NCBI GenBank assembly: GCA_937125455.1
Contig: CAKZLK010000016.1
Location: forward strand, 1 to 64,000
From: an uncultured Aequorivita sp.
Lineage (GTDB): Bacteria; Bacteroidota; Bacteroidia; Flavobacteriales; Flavobacteriaceae
Length of the DNA: 64,000 nucleotides
Direction of reading: 5' to 3'
Shown one piece after another: positions 1-8,372 of the stretch. Each line of letters begins with the position of its first letter. Within the stretch, counting starts at the first letter, position 1. The position numbers were made by a program, and so were the translations under genes. The notes beneath the pieces were generated by a model. The model was not told where the DNA came from, ran no database searches, and was given only the letters and a program-made list of their open reading frames with translations.

Positions 1-543
1 AAATCTTTTCAAGATTTTTTCAGAAGAAACACGTTCGCCTCCATAATAAACCTCGCCTTTGCCAATTAAGGGTAAAGATAAATGTGCCAAGGGAGCCAAA
101 TCGCCAGATGCCCCTAAACTTCCTTGGGAGTATATTACAGGTAAAATATCGTTATTGTAAAATTCGATAAGCCTTTCAACGGTTTCAATCTGCACGCCAC
201 TATAACCATAGCTTAAAGATTGTATTTTCAATAAAAGCATCAGCTTTATTATGGGCTTTGGAACAAATTCGCCAGTACCACAAGCATGGGACATTACAAG
301 GTTCTCCTGTAATTTCGAGAGATTTTCAGAGGAAATTTTCACATTACATAAAGAACCAAACCCTGTATTTATTCCATAAACAGGAGTTTCGTTGTCCTTC
401 ATTTTATGTATTAAATACGCTCTTGATTTTTTTATATTAAGCTGTGCTTCTTCAGAAAGCTCAAGTATTTTATGATTTTCGATTATCTCCTTAACCGAGT
501 ATAAATCAAGGATTTCTGAACTTATATAATGTGTTTCTTGCAT
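1..543 (-). CDS. hutH: Histidine ammonia-lyase (N-terminal part, cut by window edge)
   Basis: Aromatic amino-acid lyase that deaminates histidine to urocanate, the first step of histidine degradation in the cytoplasm. The first 181 residues are present; the gene runs off the left edge. Visible hallmarks are the YGINTGFG segment (residues 56-63) and the Ala-Ser-Gly triad (145-147, GSLGASGDLAPLAH) that cyclises into the MIO electrophile. The start is an ATG at 543, with a TATTTTTG -7-like box at 570-563 upstream. A tyrosine or phenylalanine ammonia-lyase is possible because the specificity residues lie outside the window, but the N-terminus reads like HutH. Confidence 0.9.
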   Translation of the reverse strand, partial: MQETHYISSEILDLYSVKEIIENHKILELSEEAQLNIKKSRAYLIHKMKDNETPVYGINTGFGSLCNVKISSENLSKLQENLVMSHACGTGEFVPKPIIKLMLLLKIQSLSYGYSGVQIETVERLIEFYNNDILPVIYSQGSLGASGDLAPLAHLSLPLIGKGEVYYGGERVSSEKILKRF

Positions 544-712
544 TGGGAAGGTATTCTTTTGGCAAAAATACTATTTTTAAATTTCCACACCATCTTTCTG
601 AGTTTAAAAGCAAGGTGAGGTTTCTTAAAATAATACCAAAAATTAACAAAATACAGTGGAAAGAGTTATTTATTCAATACGTAATTTTACAGTACAATTA
701 AAATTCATAGCT

Positions 713-2080
713 ATGAAAAAATTAAGTTTATTAGTTTTAGTGCTCTTTGTAATTTCTTGCAAACAAGAAGAAAAACCAGATTATTCCGTACTAAATGGTA
801 TGGTCGAAAACAATACTGCCGAATCTGCATTTATCCGCGGAAATGATTTCGAAGCACTCATTCCCATCAATGATAAAGGTGCATTTACCGACACACTTCA
901 TTTAAAAAAAGATGGTTTTTATGAACTTTATGTTGGCCGCGAACGCACAGAAGTATATCTCGAAAAAGGTATGGAACTTACTGTAAATTTAAATGCAGAT
1001 GCGTTTGACGAAAGCTTAAAATATACGGGCGATCTAGCGAATGTGAACAATTTTTTAGCAGCCAAGTACCTCTGGGGAGAGCAAAACATAGATAGTAAAA
1101 TGACTTTTTCATTGGATGAAAATAAATTTAAGGAACGATTGGGCCAAAACAAAAAAAGCCTTGATAGCTTATACGCAACCTATAAAATTGACAACGAAAG
1201 TTTTAAGAAAAAGCTTGATGAGGAGGAAAAATATTCCCACGCCCTTATGATTGAAAATTATAAGGACGCACATCGATATTATTCCGGTGATGAAGCTTTT
1301 AGGGTTTCTGATGATTTTTATGATGGTCTTAAAAATATAAGTTTTAATGACACACTTGCATATCGCAATTCTATGGCGTACCAAAATTTATTGGATGCAC
1401 ATTTTAATAGATTGGTAAACGAGGAAACTTTTGAAAGTGGTGATAATAACCAAACCATTCTATATCTCAAAAAAGTAAATGAAGCCCTTCCAAATGGTTA
1501 TGCAAAAGATAAAATTATGAGCTCCTATTTACAATTTGGTCTAAAACCAGATTCCACTTTGGATCAAGCCTACAATATTTACAAAAAAAGTAATCCAAAT
1601 CCTGAAAATCTTGCAAAACTAACCGAGCGCTACAACAAACTGAAAACAATTACCAAAGACAACCCTTCCCCTACTTTTAATTATGAAAACCACAAAGGCG
1701 GCACTACCGATTTGGCATCATTAAAAGGCAATTATGTTTACATAGATGTTTGGGCCACATGGTGCGGACCTTGCTTAAGAGAGATCCCTTCACTTAAAGA
1801 AGTAGAAAAAGATTACCACAATAAAAACATTAAGTTTGTAAGTATTTCTATTGACGAGCCTAAAGATTACAAAAAATGGAAAGCGATGGTTGCTGAAAAA
1901 GAACTGGGAGGCATCCAACTAATGGCAGATAATAACTGGAAATCTAAATTTGTTGAAGACTACGCAATTTTAGGGATCCCAAGATTTATATTGATAGATC
2001 CGCAGGGAAATATTGTTTCTGCCGATGCACCAAGACCATCAGACCCAGCGCTGAGAAAAACTTTAGATGCGCTGATGTAA
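713..2080 (+). CDS. TlpA-like thioredoxin-fold lipoprotein
   Basis: Predicted outer-membrane or periplasmic lipoprotein of 455 residues that acts in thiol-disulfide exchange. The lipobox VISC puts the lipidated Cys at residue 16. A long N-terminal region of unknown function (about 20-310, with a DUF4369-like start) precedes a C-terminal thioredoxin domain with WCGPC at about 350-354 and the cis-Pro region GIPRF. I chose the ATG at 713 rather than the in-frame ATG at 656, because only the later start places the signal peptide at the N-terminus. TAATTTTA at 682-689 may be the -7 box. Such proteins are common in Bacteroidetes; the substrate is unknown. Confidence 0.85.
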   Translation: MKKLSLLVLVLFVISCKQEEKPDYSVLNGMVENNTAESAFIRGNDFEALIPINDKGAFTDTLHLKKDGFYELYVGRERTEVYLEKGMELTVNLNADAFDESLKYTGDLANVNNFLAAKYLWGEQNIDSKMTFSLDENKFKERLGQNKKSLDSLYATYKIDNESFKKKLDEEEKYSHALMIENYKDAHRYYSGDEAFRVSDDFYDGLKNISFNDTLAYRNSMAYQNLLDAHFNRLVNEETFESGDNNQTILYLKKVNEALPNGYAKDKIMSSYLQFGLKPDSTLDQAYNIYKKSNPNPENLAKLTERYNKLKTITKDNPSPTFNYENHKGGTTDLASLKGNYVYIDVWATWCGPCLREIPSLKEVEKDYHNKNIKFVSISIDEPKDYKKWKAMVAEKELGGIQLMADNNWKSKFVEDYAILGIPRFILIDPQGNIVSADAPRPSDPALRKTLDALM

Positions 2081-2094
2081 TTTATTTAAGCAAC

Positions 2095-2160
2095 AGTCCG
2101 TTCAAAGGCTGGCGAGAACTATTAATTTCGTTCTTTGCTCCATTTTGAACGGGCTTTTTT
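2095..2160. terminator. Hairpin terminator between convergent genes
   Basis: agtccgttcaaa (2095-2106) pairs with ttttgaacgggct (2143-2155) and is followed by a T-run. It ends the TlpA-like gene. The convergent nnr stop codon lies at its right edge. Confidence 0.75.
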
Positions 2161-3701
2161 TATTTTTCGCCTGATTCCTTTTCAACTTCTGGTTGTTTAA
2201 ATAAATCTAAATAAGCTTCGGAAAGGTTACCAATTATATCGCCCGCCATAATAGCTTCATACCCCATTTGTTCCGAAGCAAGATCACCTGCATGCCCGTG
2301 CATATAAACCCCAAAAACCGAAGCCAATAAAGGATCATAGCCTTGTGAAAGCAGACCTGTAATTACACCGGTTAATGCATCACCGCTTCCTGCTGTTGCC
2401 ATTCCAGGATTTCCAGAGGTATTCATATAAAGTTTATCACCATAAACAGTAATGGTATAAGCTCCTTTAATAATAACCACAACTTCGTGTTTGTCTGAAA
2501 ACTTCTTTACTTTTTCAATCTTATCATAATCGTTTTTCCATTTCCCTATGAGTCTTTTTAGCTCACCAGGATGTGGAGTTAACACTGAGTTCTTTGGAAG
2601 CAATTTCAATAATTCTTTATTTTCAGAAATATTGTTTAATGCGTCGGCATCAATCACAAAAGGGACATCCATTTCCTGAAATAATTTTTTTAGAGCCTCC
2701 ACGGTAGCTTTATTTTTTCCAATTCCCATTCCTACTCCAATGGAAGATGGTTCAAAATCCACTGAAATGGCACTTATAAAATCCGCTTCTTTATCTGTAA
2801 TAACCATCGCTTCAGGAATTGTGGTCTGCAAAATATTATAGCCACATTTCGGAACAAAAGCCGTAGCCATTCCAGCACCAATTCTAAAAGCTGCAGTTGT
2901 TGCAAGAACTGCTGCTCCTATTTTTCCATAACTGCCAGCAACTAGCAATGCGTGTCCGTAAGTTCCTTTATGTCCAAATTTTTCACGCGTTTTATAGAAA
3001 CGTTGTGCCTCTTGTTTTGAAATTAATTGCGCCAGGGGTTCTGTATTTTGCAGAAAATCCAAATCCAAACCTATTTCCAAAACATCAAAATTTGAGACAA
3101 AAACAGCAGTTTCTGGTAAAAAAAATGAAAGTTTGGGAGCTTGAAATGTCAAAGTGTGGTTTGCAATTAAAACTGCATCCTTATCTTCCAAAGGTGCGTT
3201 TGAAAAAAGTCCGCTAGGAATATCTATGGCTAATTTAAAAGCCTTACTTTCATTAAGATATTGAATCAGTTTCTTTACCCATCCACTAGGACAACGGTTT
3301 AAACCAATACCGAAAATAGCATCCACAATGATATCTTCATTATTTATTTCGGGAAAATCATCCACACCTTTCATTAAAACGGGCCATTTTTTGGTTACAT
3401 TCTTAATCTTGCCATAGTTGAGTAGGAAGTTTTTTGAACGCTTGTCGCTACAATTCACAACATAAACAATCACATTATAACCGTGCGCAATTAAGAGTCT
3501 AGCCACCACCAAACCATCGCCTCCATTATTGCCAATGCCACAAAAAATGTGGATGGGAATTGGTGTACCGTTCAAACGCTGGTGCAACCATTGAAAAATT
3601 TGCGTTCCTGCCCGCTCCATTAATGCTTCCGAAGTAATTTGCTGTTTTTCAATTGTGATTTTGTCAGCTTCGTATAATTGCGCTGAAGAAAATATTTTCA
3701 T
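2160..3701 (-). CDS. nnr: Bifunctional NAD(P)H-hydrate epimerase / ADP-dependent NAD(P)H-hydrate dehydratase
   Basis: Repairs hydrated NADH and NADPH (NADHX/NADPHX). The N-terminal YjeF_N epimerase domain (about 1-215) carries CGIGNNGGDGLVVAR near residue 55. The C-terminal ribokinase-fold dehydratase domain (about 230-500) has NPGMATAGSGDALTGVI, the nucleotide and catalytic motif. Its 513 residues are normal for the fused bacterial form. The start is the ATG at 3701. It stands alone and converges on the TlpA-like gene. The C-terminus (EVEKESGEK) is a short charged tail of no obvious significance. Confidence 0.95.
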   Translation of the reverse strand: MKIFSSAQLYEADKITIEKQQITSEALMERAGTQIFQWLHQRLNGTPIPIHIFCGIGNNGGDGLVVARLLIAHGYNVIVYVVNCSDKRSKNFLLNYGKIKNVTKKWPVLMKGVDDFPEINNEDIIVDAIFGIGLNRCPSGWVKKLIQYLNESKAFKLAIDIPSGLFSNAPLEDKDAVLIANHTLTFQAPKLSFFLPETAVFVSNFDVLEIGLDLDFLQNTEPLAQLISKQEAQRFYKTREKFGHKGTYGHALLVAGSYGKIGAAVLATTAAFRIGAGMATAFVPKCGYNILQTTIPEAMVITDKEADFISAISVDFEPSSIGVGMGIGKNKATVEALKKLFQEMDVPFVIDADALNNISENKELLKLLPKNSVLTPHPGELKRLIGKWKNDYDKIEKVKKFSDKHEVVVIIKGAYTITVYGDKLYMNTSGNPGMATAGSGDALTGVITGLLSQGYDPLLASVFGVYMHGHAGDLASEQMGYEAIMAGDIIGNLSEAYLDLFKQPEVEKESGEK

Positions 3702-3877
3702 AAGTAAAGACTATTTTTAGTAATTCTATTCAAAAAAAATGGAGTTGGCTTATTAATTGCACCATTACTTCCAAAGATAATAACATTCTGCTGTATTGTT
3801 GAAAACAAGGTTTATAACTAATCGAAGTATTTATAAATAGACTCAGGTTTATCTTTAATTTTAAAAAAAACCATACA

Positions 3878-4282
3878 ATGGAAACAAGAGATAGTGTGCT
3901 GCTCAGTATACGCCCCGAAATCCCTTCCGCCAAAATTACACCAAATATGTCTGCCGACGAATGTTTTCAAAACAAGACATTGCGTCCTGTGGCTAAGCTT
4001 CAGAATGATTTGTTGCTGGCGGTTTTTAAAAACTACGTGGCGAAACACAAAAACGTTTTTTATGATCTTACGATTGAAAAAAGGTTAGATTATATTGAAA
4101 ACGCAATTCATAAGGATATGAAGTTCCGAAACTCGCTAAAAGGCACCATCATAGGGCAATTTACTTTGGAAGAGTTTGACATCTATATTCAAAATTCCTC
4201 AGCGCTCAACAAGCGAATGATGGATATTGTTAAAGAGCGTTTGAAAAGTAATATTCAACTTTTGGAATACGATTTTGCTTAA
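3878..4282 (+). CDS. Conserved hypothetical protein, 134 aa
   Basis: A soluble, mostly helical protein without signal peptide or membrane segment. The central stretch (residues about 40-115), rich in Lys, Asn and Phe, resembles a small flavobacterial family that databases sometimes label glyoxalase on weak grounds. I see no vicinal-oxygen-chelate metal motif, so I do not adopt that name. The last 4 bases overlap the tail of the convergent DUF2461 gene. A 64-residue ORF in another frame inside it is a shadow. Confidence 0.7.
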   Translation: METRDSVLLSIRPEIPSAKITPNMSADECFQNKTLRPVAKLQNDLLLAVFKNYVAKHKNVFYDLTIEKRLDYIENAIHKDMKFRNSLKGTIIGQFTLEEFDIYIQNSSALNKRMMDIVKERLKSNIQLLEYDFA

Positions 4283-4962
4283 TTATCCAAAAGAGAAACA
4301 CCATTTAAATCCGTAGTCAAAACGTCGCTCATATAATTAAAAAATGGGCGAAGAAGCTGATAATAGTAAATTAACTTGTCTTTAAAATCTGCAGCGAAGA
4401 CTTCTTCGTCAGTAAATCTATGGTTTACAAAAAAGCTTTTTAGACGAATTAAATCAATGTTTTTATCGTCTTTGCTAAAACCCTTGGGGGCTGTCTTTAC
4501 AGTGTATTCCTGGTTAAAATCACCAAAGGCTTTTTTGAAATCTTTTTGATTCAGAATCTCCCGTATTTCAGAACTGTCCATTTCAAATTCCCTTCGAATA
4601 CGTAATAAATCGGCTGGATTGGGATTAAAGAATCCTCCAGCCATATAACTGTTTCCAGATTCCAAGCGCAGGTAATATCCGCCACGCCTTTGTGCTCCTG
4701 CCCTACTAAAACTTACGCTTCGGTGAAAGTTATAAGGTGTTTTATCATTGCTGAAACGGATATCACGATTGATTCTAAAAACTTTTGTGGTGGCGATTTC
4801 ATCAGTAACATTTAAACCCTTTTCCACGGAAACATAAAATGCTTTTAACGTCTTTTCATTTGCCAAATATTCCTTCTTGTGCTCCTGCATCCAGTCGCGG
4901 TTGTTGTTTTCTTTTAGTTTTAATAAGAAATCGTAAGCAGATTTAGGAATGGTTGTACTCAT
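4279..4962 (-). CDS. DUF2461 (TIGR02453) family protein
   Basis: 227 residues with the family features: an N-terminal FLxxLxxNNNRDWM segment (residues about 11-24), the KVFRINRDIRFSNDKTPY block, and a Gly-rich YYLRLESGNSYMAGGFFNP segment. The family is cytoplasmic, widespread and of unknown biochemistry. I take the ATG at 4962 (MSTTIPKSAYDF); an upstream in-frame ATG at 5025 would add a 21-residue leader that looks like untranslated sequence. Divergent from the membrane protein at 5077. Confidence 0.85.
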   Translation of the reverse strand: MSTTIPKSAYDFLLKLKENNNRDWMQEHKKEYLANEKTLKAFYVSVEKGLNVTDEIATTKVFRINRDIRFSNDKTPYNFHRSVSFSRAGAQRRGGYYLRLESGNSYMAGGFFNPNPADLLRIRREFEMDSSEIREILNQKDFKKAFGDFNQEYTVKTAPKGFSKDDKNIDLIRLKSFFVNHRFTDEEVFAADFKDKLIYYYQLLRPFFNYMSDVLTTDLNGVSLLDN

Positions 4963-5076
4963 ATTTAGATTTTTAAAAGTAAAGATACAAGGAACAATTA
5001 GCAATGAGCAATTCGCAATAAGCAAAATCGATAAAATTGTCTATATTTATAACAACAACCTTAAAATCAATTTAAT

Positions 5077-5511
5077 ATGAATGAAACAACCAAACCAAAC
5101 ACGGGATTTTGGATAATTGCCGTGCTCGCGCTTTTATGGAACTTACTTGGTGTCTTTTTATGGGCAATGGAGCATTTTTTTATGACTGAAGAAATGAAAG
5201 CTGCCTACCCACCCGAAGAACTTGAATTAATGAACAGCATGCCTTCGTGGGGAATTTATGTATATGGAATAGCTGTATTTGGAGGACTATTGGCAAGTGT
5301 TCTTTTATTGATACGCAAGAAAATGGCGATCGCCATTTTCGGAATTTCTCTATTGGCAATCCTGATACAAATGGGATACTGGGTATTCGGCATGGATTCC
5401 GTAAGTGTTATGGGGCCACAATCATTGATTATGCCTCTCATTGTTATTGCCATTGCTATTTTTGAATATTTTTATAGTAAAGGCGCAGCAAGGAATGGCT
5501 GGCTTTCTTAG
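5077..5511 (+). CDS. Small integral membrane protein, 144 aa
   Basis: Four predicted transmembrane helices (about 11-31, 60-80, 84-104, 113-133) with an acidic loop between helices 1 and 2 (MTEEMKAAYPPEE). It looks like a widespread flavobacterial family of uncharacterised small membrane proteins; no catalytic motif was recognised. Other ORFs of 65-72 residues within it on either strand are shadows. Confidence 0.75.
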   Translation: MNETTKPNTGFWIIAVLALLWNLLGVFLWAMEHFFMTEEMKAAYPPEELELMNSMPSWGIYVYGIAVFGGLLASVLLLIRKKMAIAIFGISLLAILIQMGYWVFGMDSVSVMGPQSLIMPLIVIAIAIFEYFYSKGAARNGWLS

Positions 5512-5534
5512 TTAAAAAAATTTTTTTTTAGTTG

Positions 5535-5580
5535 AAAAACTTCCTCTTTAGCGTTAAACCTAAAGGGGTTTTCTTTTTAA
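5535..5580 (+). terminator. Rho-independent terminator
   Basis: cctctttag and ctaaagggg form a stem, with one G-U pair, around cgttaaac, followed by a T-rich run. It ends the gene at 5077-5511. Confidence 0.65.
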
Positions 5581-5685
5581 ACAAAAAATACCCTTTGCTA
5601 AGTATTTCGTATTGCAGCCCTAGCTTATAGTTTTGTTTCGATTAATTATTTAACCACACTTTAAAATTTTTAAAAGAAACAACTT

Positions 5686-7032
5686 ATGAAATCAACAAAA
5701 TTAATTGTGCTTCTTTTTTTAGCAAGCATTACTCTTTTTTCCTGTAAGAAAGATGAAGGTAATGGTGACAGCCCAAGTTCTGAAATAGAAAATTACGAAG
5801 GCGATTTTAATGGAGGGATGGATGCTGATGGTATCTATAACCCATTAGAAGGAGTATTAAAAACTTCAACTGATGGTACCTTTTCTCTTGAATTACTTTC
5901 AGGAAGCCTAGAAGGCGCTATAGAATCCATTGACAATAGACTAAGCTTAACCGTTGACTATAGCGATGGATTATTTAATGAGGCTTCAGATTTAATAGGT
6001 ACAATTACTAAGACCCAAGGAGGGTATGACTTTTCTGTTAGTGGTTCTTATATTGATGGAAATCCAATTACTATTTCTGGAACAAGTATGACCTTACCAG
6101 AAAGCAACCAAGCCTACCATGATAGTAAGTCAAAATCATCAGTATATTTTACCCATAATGAAAGCTGTAATGCTACAATCACTATTAACACCACTGTCTT
6201 AAGTGGCTTAAATGCGCATTACGAACAAAATGGAGGATTGTGCGCTCCTGTGTATTCTGGTTTCCTCAGTACGCCTAGGGATGTTGAAAACGAAGAGTCC
6301 CACATAAGTTGCCATACCGTAAGACTGTTGGGGCAAGACGGTAATTACATCACCTTTGAAGATTGTAATACTGCTGTTTTCATCTTGAACAAAAACACAC
6401 AATATTCTTACTTTGTAGAATGGGAAAATGGCGAGACAGAAACTGGCGAATTCACTTCACCAGATGGAGGTTCAAGAATGGCAATCTGTATAGAAAATTC
6501 TGGTCCTGAGTGTAACGGAAATGGTGGCGGTAACCCAGATCCCATACTTATTACTACCGATACTGTTGAAATAGATTTCGGAAATAGCCAACTTCCTTCA
6601 GGGGATAACGGGATTCTTCCATTTATTGACAATACGGTTTTCAAAATTTATCCAACTACTATTCAAGGGAACAGTTTTAGTGGAGTTGTAATTGGAGATA
6701 GATATTCTCCTAACACACCACCTTCTGGCTATAGCGATACAAGAATTAGACTATACATACGCTACGGAATTGAAAATGGCTCATATAATGTTGAGTCTTG
6801 GTCAACAAGCGCGCCAATAGGAATTGAAGTTGATTATGGTGTGAATGGAGTCCCATATAGCAATACCAATTACCCAACATCAGGAACGATTACGGTAAGC
6901 AATTATGATGCGGCAAATAAAACCTGTTCAATTAATTTTCAAAATGTTATTGTTGCAATCAATGGCAATGCCGGTGTAAATTATAAGCTAAAGTTTTCTG
7001 GCATTATTGCAGGTACTTTCACAACCGATTAA
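5686..7032 (+). CDS. Large surface lipoprotein, function unknown
   Basis: 448 residues. An N-terminal signal ends in the lipobox LFSC, with Cys20 as the lipidation site, followed by an acidic Ser/Gly-rich linker. The body is Thr/Ser/Asn-rich and beta-like, consistent with an exported adhesin- or carbohydrate-associated protein, but I recognise no named domain. There are few Lys or Arg in the mature part. It lies alone between two terminators, so it is probably monocistronic. Confidence 0.75.
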   Translation: MKSTKLIVLLFLASITLFSCKKDEGNGDSPSSEIENYEGDFNGGMDADGIYNPLEGVLKTSTDGTFSLELLSGSLEGAIESIDNRLSLTVDYSDGLFNEASDLIGTITKTQGGYDFSVSGSYIDGNPITISGTSMTLPESNQAYHDSKSKSSVYFTHNESCNATITINTTVLSGLNAHYEQNGGLCAPVYSGFLSTPRDVENEESHISCHTVRLLGQDGNYITFEDCNTAVFILNKNTQYSYFVEWENGETETGEFTSPDGGSRMAICIENSGPECNGNGGGNPDPILITTDTVEIDFGNSQLPSGDNGILPFIDNTVFKIYPTTIQGNSFSGVVIGDRYSPNTPPSGYSDTRIRLYIRYGIENGSYNVESWSTSAPIGIEVDYGVNGVPYSNTNYPTSGTITVSNYDAANKTCSINFQNVIVAINGNAGVNYKLKFSGIIAGTFTTD

Positions 7033-7070
7033 ATTTTAAAGAATAATAAATACTAACTACCTGAATTAGC

Positions 7071-7118
7071 AAAAGCTGCTTTCTTATGTTACTTAAGAAA
7101 GTGGCTTTTACATTTTTA
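7071..7118. terminator. Hairpin terminator between convergent genes
   Basis: aaaagctgctttctta (7071-7086) pairs imperfectly with taagaaagtggctttt and is followed by a T-rich stretch. It serves the lipoprotein gene and may also serve the convergent yitT-like gene, which stops at 7116. Confidence 0.6.
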
Positions 7119-7976
7119 AACACTACCTAAACTGTTGGATTCCAAAACCGTTATATGCGCCAGCGGGTCTATTTTATAGATAATATCTTTTACCACATCT
7201 AATTTTTTGGTATTCCGAGTCACCAATATCATCTTTTCATTACTGTCATGATGTATTAACTTTAAGATGCCATCTGTGCTTTTTTTATTCAAGAGAATTT
7301 CTTCCTGAATCAATAAATTTTTAGATGAAAAAACTAAGATAGTTTTGTTTTGAACAGATTTCTTCATAAAATAGGCTATGGTTTTGCTGATGGCAACAAT
7401 AGCGACAATACTATAAGCTGCCATTGTGAAATCTGAAAATACTACAGTTCCCAAAAGGATCACAATACCATCAACCATAAGTATAAGCTGGTTATAGGGC
7501 AATCTTAATTTTGTAGAAAGAATACGAACCAAAATATCGTTTCCGCCTGTAGTAGCACCTGCATTCATAACAAAAGCTACCGCTACGCCTATGATTACTC
7601 CCCCAAACACAGAAGACATTAATACATCATTTATAAATACCTTTCCTTCAGTTATGGAAGTAATCAGATCTATATAAAATGAAACTAAGATCATAGAAAA
7701 AAGAGTCTTTAGGCCTGTTTTAGCCCCCAAGACTTTAGTGCCCCAAAGTAATAAGGGGATGTTTATTAGCAGAGCGATCCAGCCTATTGAAAAGCCTGTT
7801 AGCTCCTTCACAACAATACTGAGTCCCAAAATACCTCCAGGAACTATATGGTGGGGTATTATGAGTAAAGCATAAGCAGCGGATAACAACAGCGATCCCA
7901 ATAAAACATGCGTATAGCTTTTTAGCTCTGTTAGCACAATATGCTTTTCTAATTTAAAGGCAAAAACTCTTTTCAT
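7116..7976 (-). CDS. YitT family membrane protein (DUF161 + DUF2179)
   Basis: 286 residues with an N-terminal membrane domain of about six helices (residues 25-200) and a C-terminal soluble DUF2179 domain (about 215-280). Motifs include HHIVPGGILGLS and NAGATTGGNDILVR, typical of YitT proteins, whose transported substrate is not established. The start is the ATG at 7976. An upstream in-frame TTG at 8021 would place the leader inside a terminator hairpin, so I reject it. That hairpin ends only about 15 nt before the ATG, so expression probably depends on readthrough. Confidence 0.9.
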   Translation of the reverse strand: MKRVFAFKLEKHIVLTELKSYTHVLLGSLLLSAAYALLIIPHHIVPGGILGLSIVVKELTGFSIGWIALLINIPLLLWGTKVLGAKTGLKTLFSMILVSFYIDLITSITEGKVFINDVLMSSVFGGVIIGVAVAFVMNAGATTGGNDILVRILSTKLRLPYNQLILMVDGIVILLGTVVFSDFTMAAYSIVAIVAISKTIAYFMKKSVQNKTILVFSSKNLLIQEEILLNKKSTDGILKLIHHDSNEKMILVTRNTKKLDVVKDIIYKIDPLAHITVLESNSLGSV

Positions 7977-7990
7977 TTTGTTTTCATTAT

Positions 7991-8030
7991 AAAAAAAACC
8001 CTTTGATTTTTTATTTATCAAAGGGTTTTT
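7991..8030 (-). terminator. Strong terminator or attenuator directly upstream of yitT
   Basis: A perfect 14-bp stem: plus-strand 7994-8007 pairs with 8017-8030 around a 9-nt loop. Read on the minus strand it is followed by a U-run. It ends the micropeptide transcript (ORF stop at 8052) and precedes the yitT ATG at 7976. Confidence 0.85.
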
Positions 8031-8051
8031 AAAACAATTATTTTGGTTTTA

Positions 8052-8138
8052 TCATTCACTTTGAGATATGGAAATATACTTGCGAATACGCTTCGGCATA
8101 TTACACTTACTAAAATTGGAATGTGATATATTTTTCAT
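8052..8138 (-). CDS. Predicted 28-residue basic micropeptide
   Basis: An ATG at 8138 opens a 28-codon ORF ending in TGA at 8052. The peptide starts MKNISHSNFSKCN and continues MPKRIRKYISISQSE. It is basic (about six Lys/Arg), has one Cys and has no membrane segment. It sits in a complete unit: promoter (8315-8286), structured leader, a terminator (8190-8158) ending about 20 nt before the ATG, and a second strong terminator (8030-7991) after the stop. I do not recognise a family, and translation is inferred only from the arrangement. It could instead be a leader peptide for yitT, or not translated at all. Confidence 0.4.
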   Translation of the reverse strand: MKNISHSNFSKCNMPKRIRKYISISQSE

Positions 8139-8157
8139 TATAAATAGTATTATTAAA

Positions 8158-8190
8158 CAAAAAAAACGTTCCTCTTTGGGGAGGAACGCT
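8158..8190 (-). terminator. Intrinsic terminator ending the structured RNA
   Basis: cgttcctc (8167-8174) and gaggaacg (8181-8188) form a perfect 8-bp stem with a 6-nt loop. A run of A on the plus strand (8158-8166) gives the U-tract on the minus strand. Confidence 0.85.
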
Positions 8191-8279
8191 TTAATATTTT
8201 ATATATAATCGCTCTATCCCTCGGAGATTTCTCCGTGAATCTTACAAATAGTATTTGAGCGAAATTTTTTCATATTAAC
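8191..8279 (-). ncRNA. Candidate structured RNA (sRNA or riboswitch-like leader)
   Basis: Minus-strand RNA predicted to start near 8279 from a consensus promoter and to end at the 8158 terminator, about 120 nt in total. The core at 8261-8210 is closed by CGCTC/GAGCG and holds an inner hairpin CGGAG-AAAT-CTCCG (plus-strand 8221-8235 region). An AT-rich linker separates the core from the terminator stem. It is not 4.5S, tmRNA or 6S by eye. It may be a free small RNA, or a sensor whose expression platform is the terminator in front of the 28-residue ORF. Confidence 0.55.
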
Positions 8280-8285
8280 AAGTAA

Positions 8286-8315
8286 CAAAACTATGATATT
8301 TTTTTTAATGGCAAA
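8286..8315 (-). promoter_or_regulatory. Consensus Bacteroidetes promoter for the structured RNA
   Basis: On the minus strand: TTTG (8315-8312), an 18-nt spacer, then TAGTTTTG (8293-8286), matching the TTTG / TAnnTTTG pattern. Predicted transcription start is near 8279. No ORF begins until 8138. Confidence 0.7.
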
Positions 8316-8372
8316 TTATCTTTTGTGAAAACTTTGAGATTTTAGTTCCTCAAAAATTTACTTATGGCATTT

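Noticed and set aside
656-712. N-terminal extension of the TlpA-like gene to the ATG at 656.
   Set aside because: It would put 19 residues before a clear lipoprotein signal; the ATG at 713 gives a normal lipobox at Cys16.
5256-5465. 65-72 residue ORFs inside the membrane-protein gene at 5077-5511.
   Set aside because: Shadows of the real gene in other frames.
7977-8021. Start of yitT at 8021 (TTG).
   Set aside because: The extra residues are translated from the terminator hairpin; the ATG at 7976 fits the family N-terminus.
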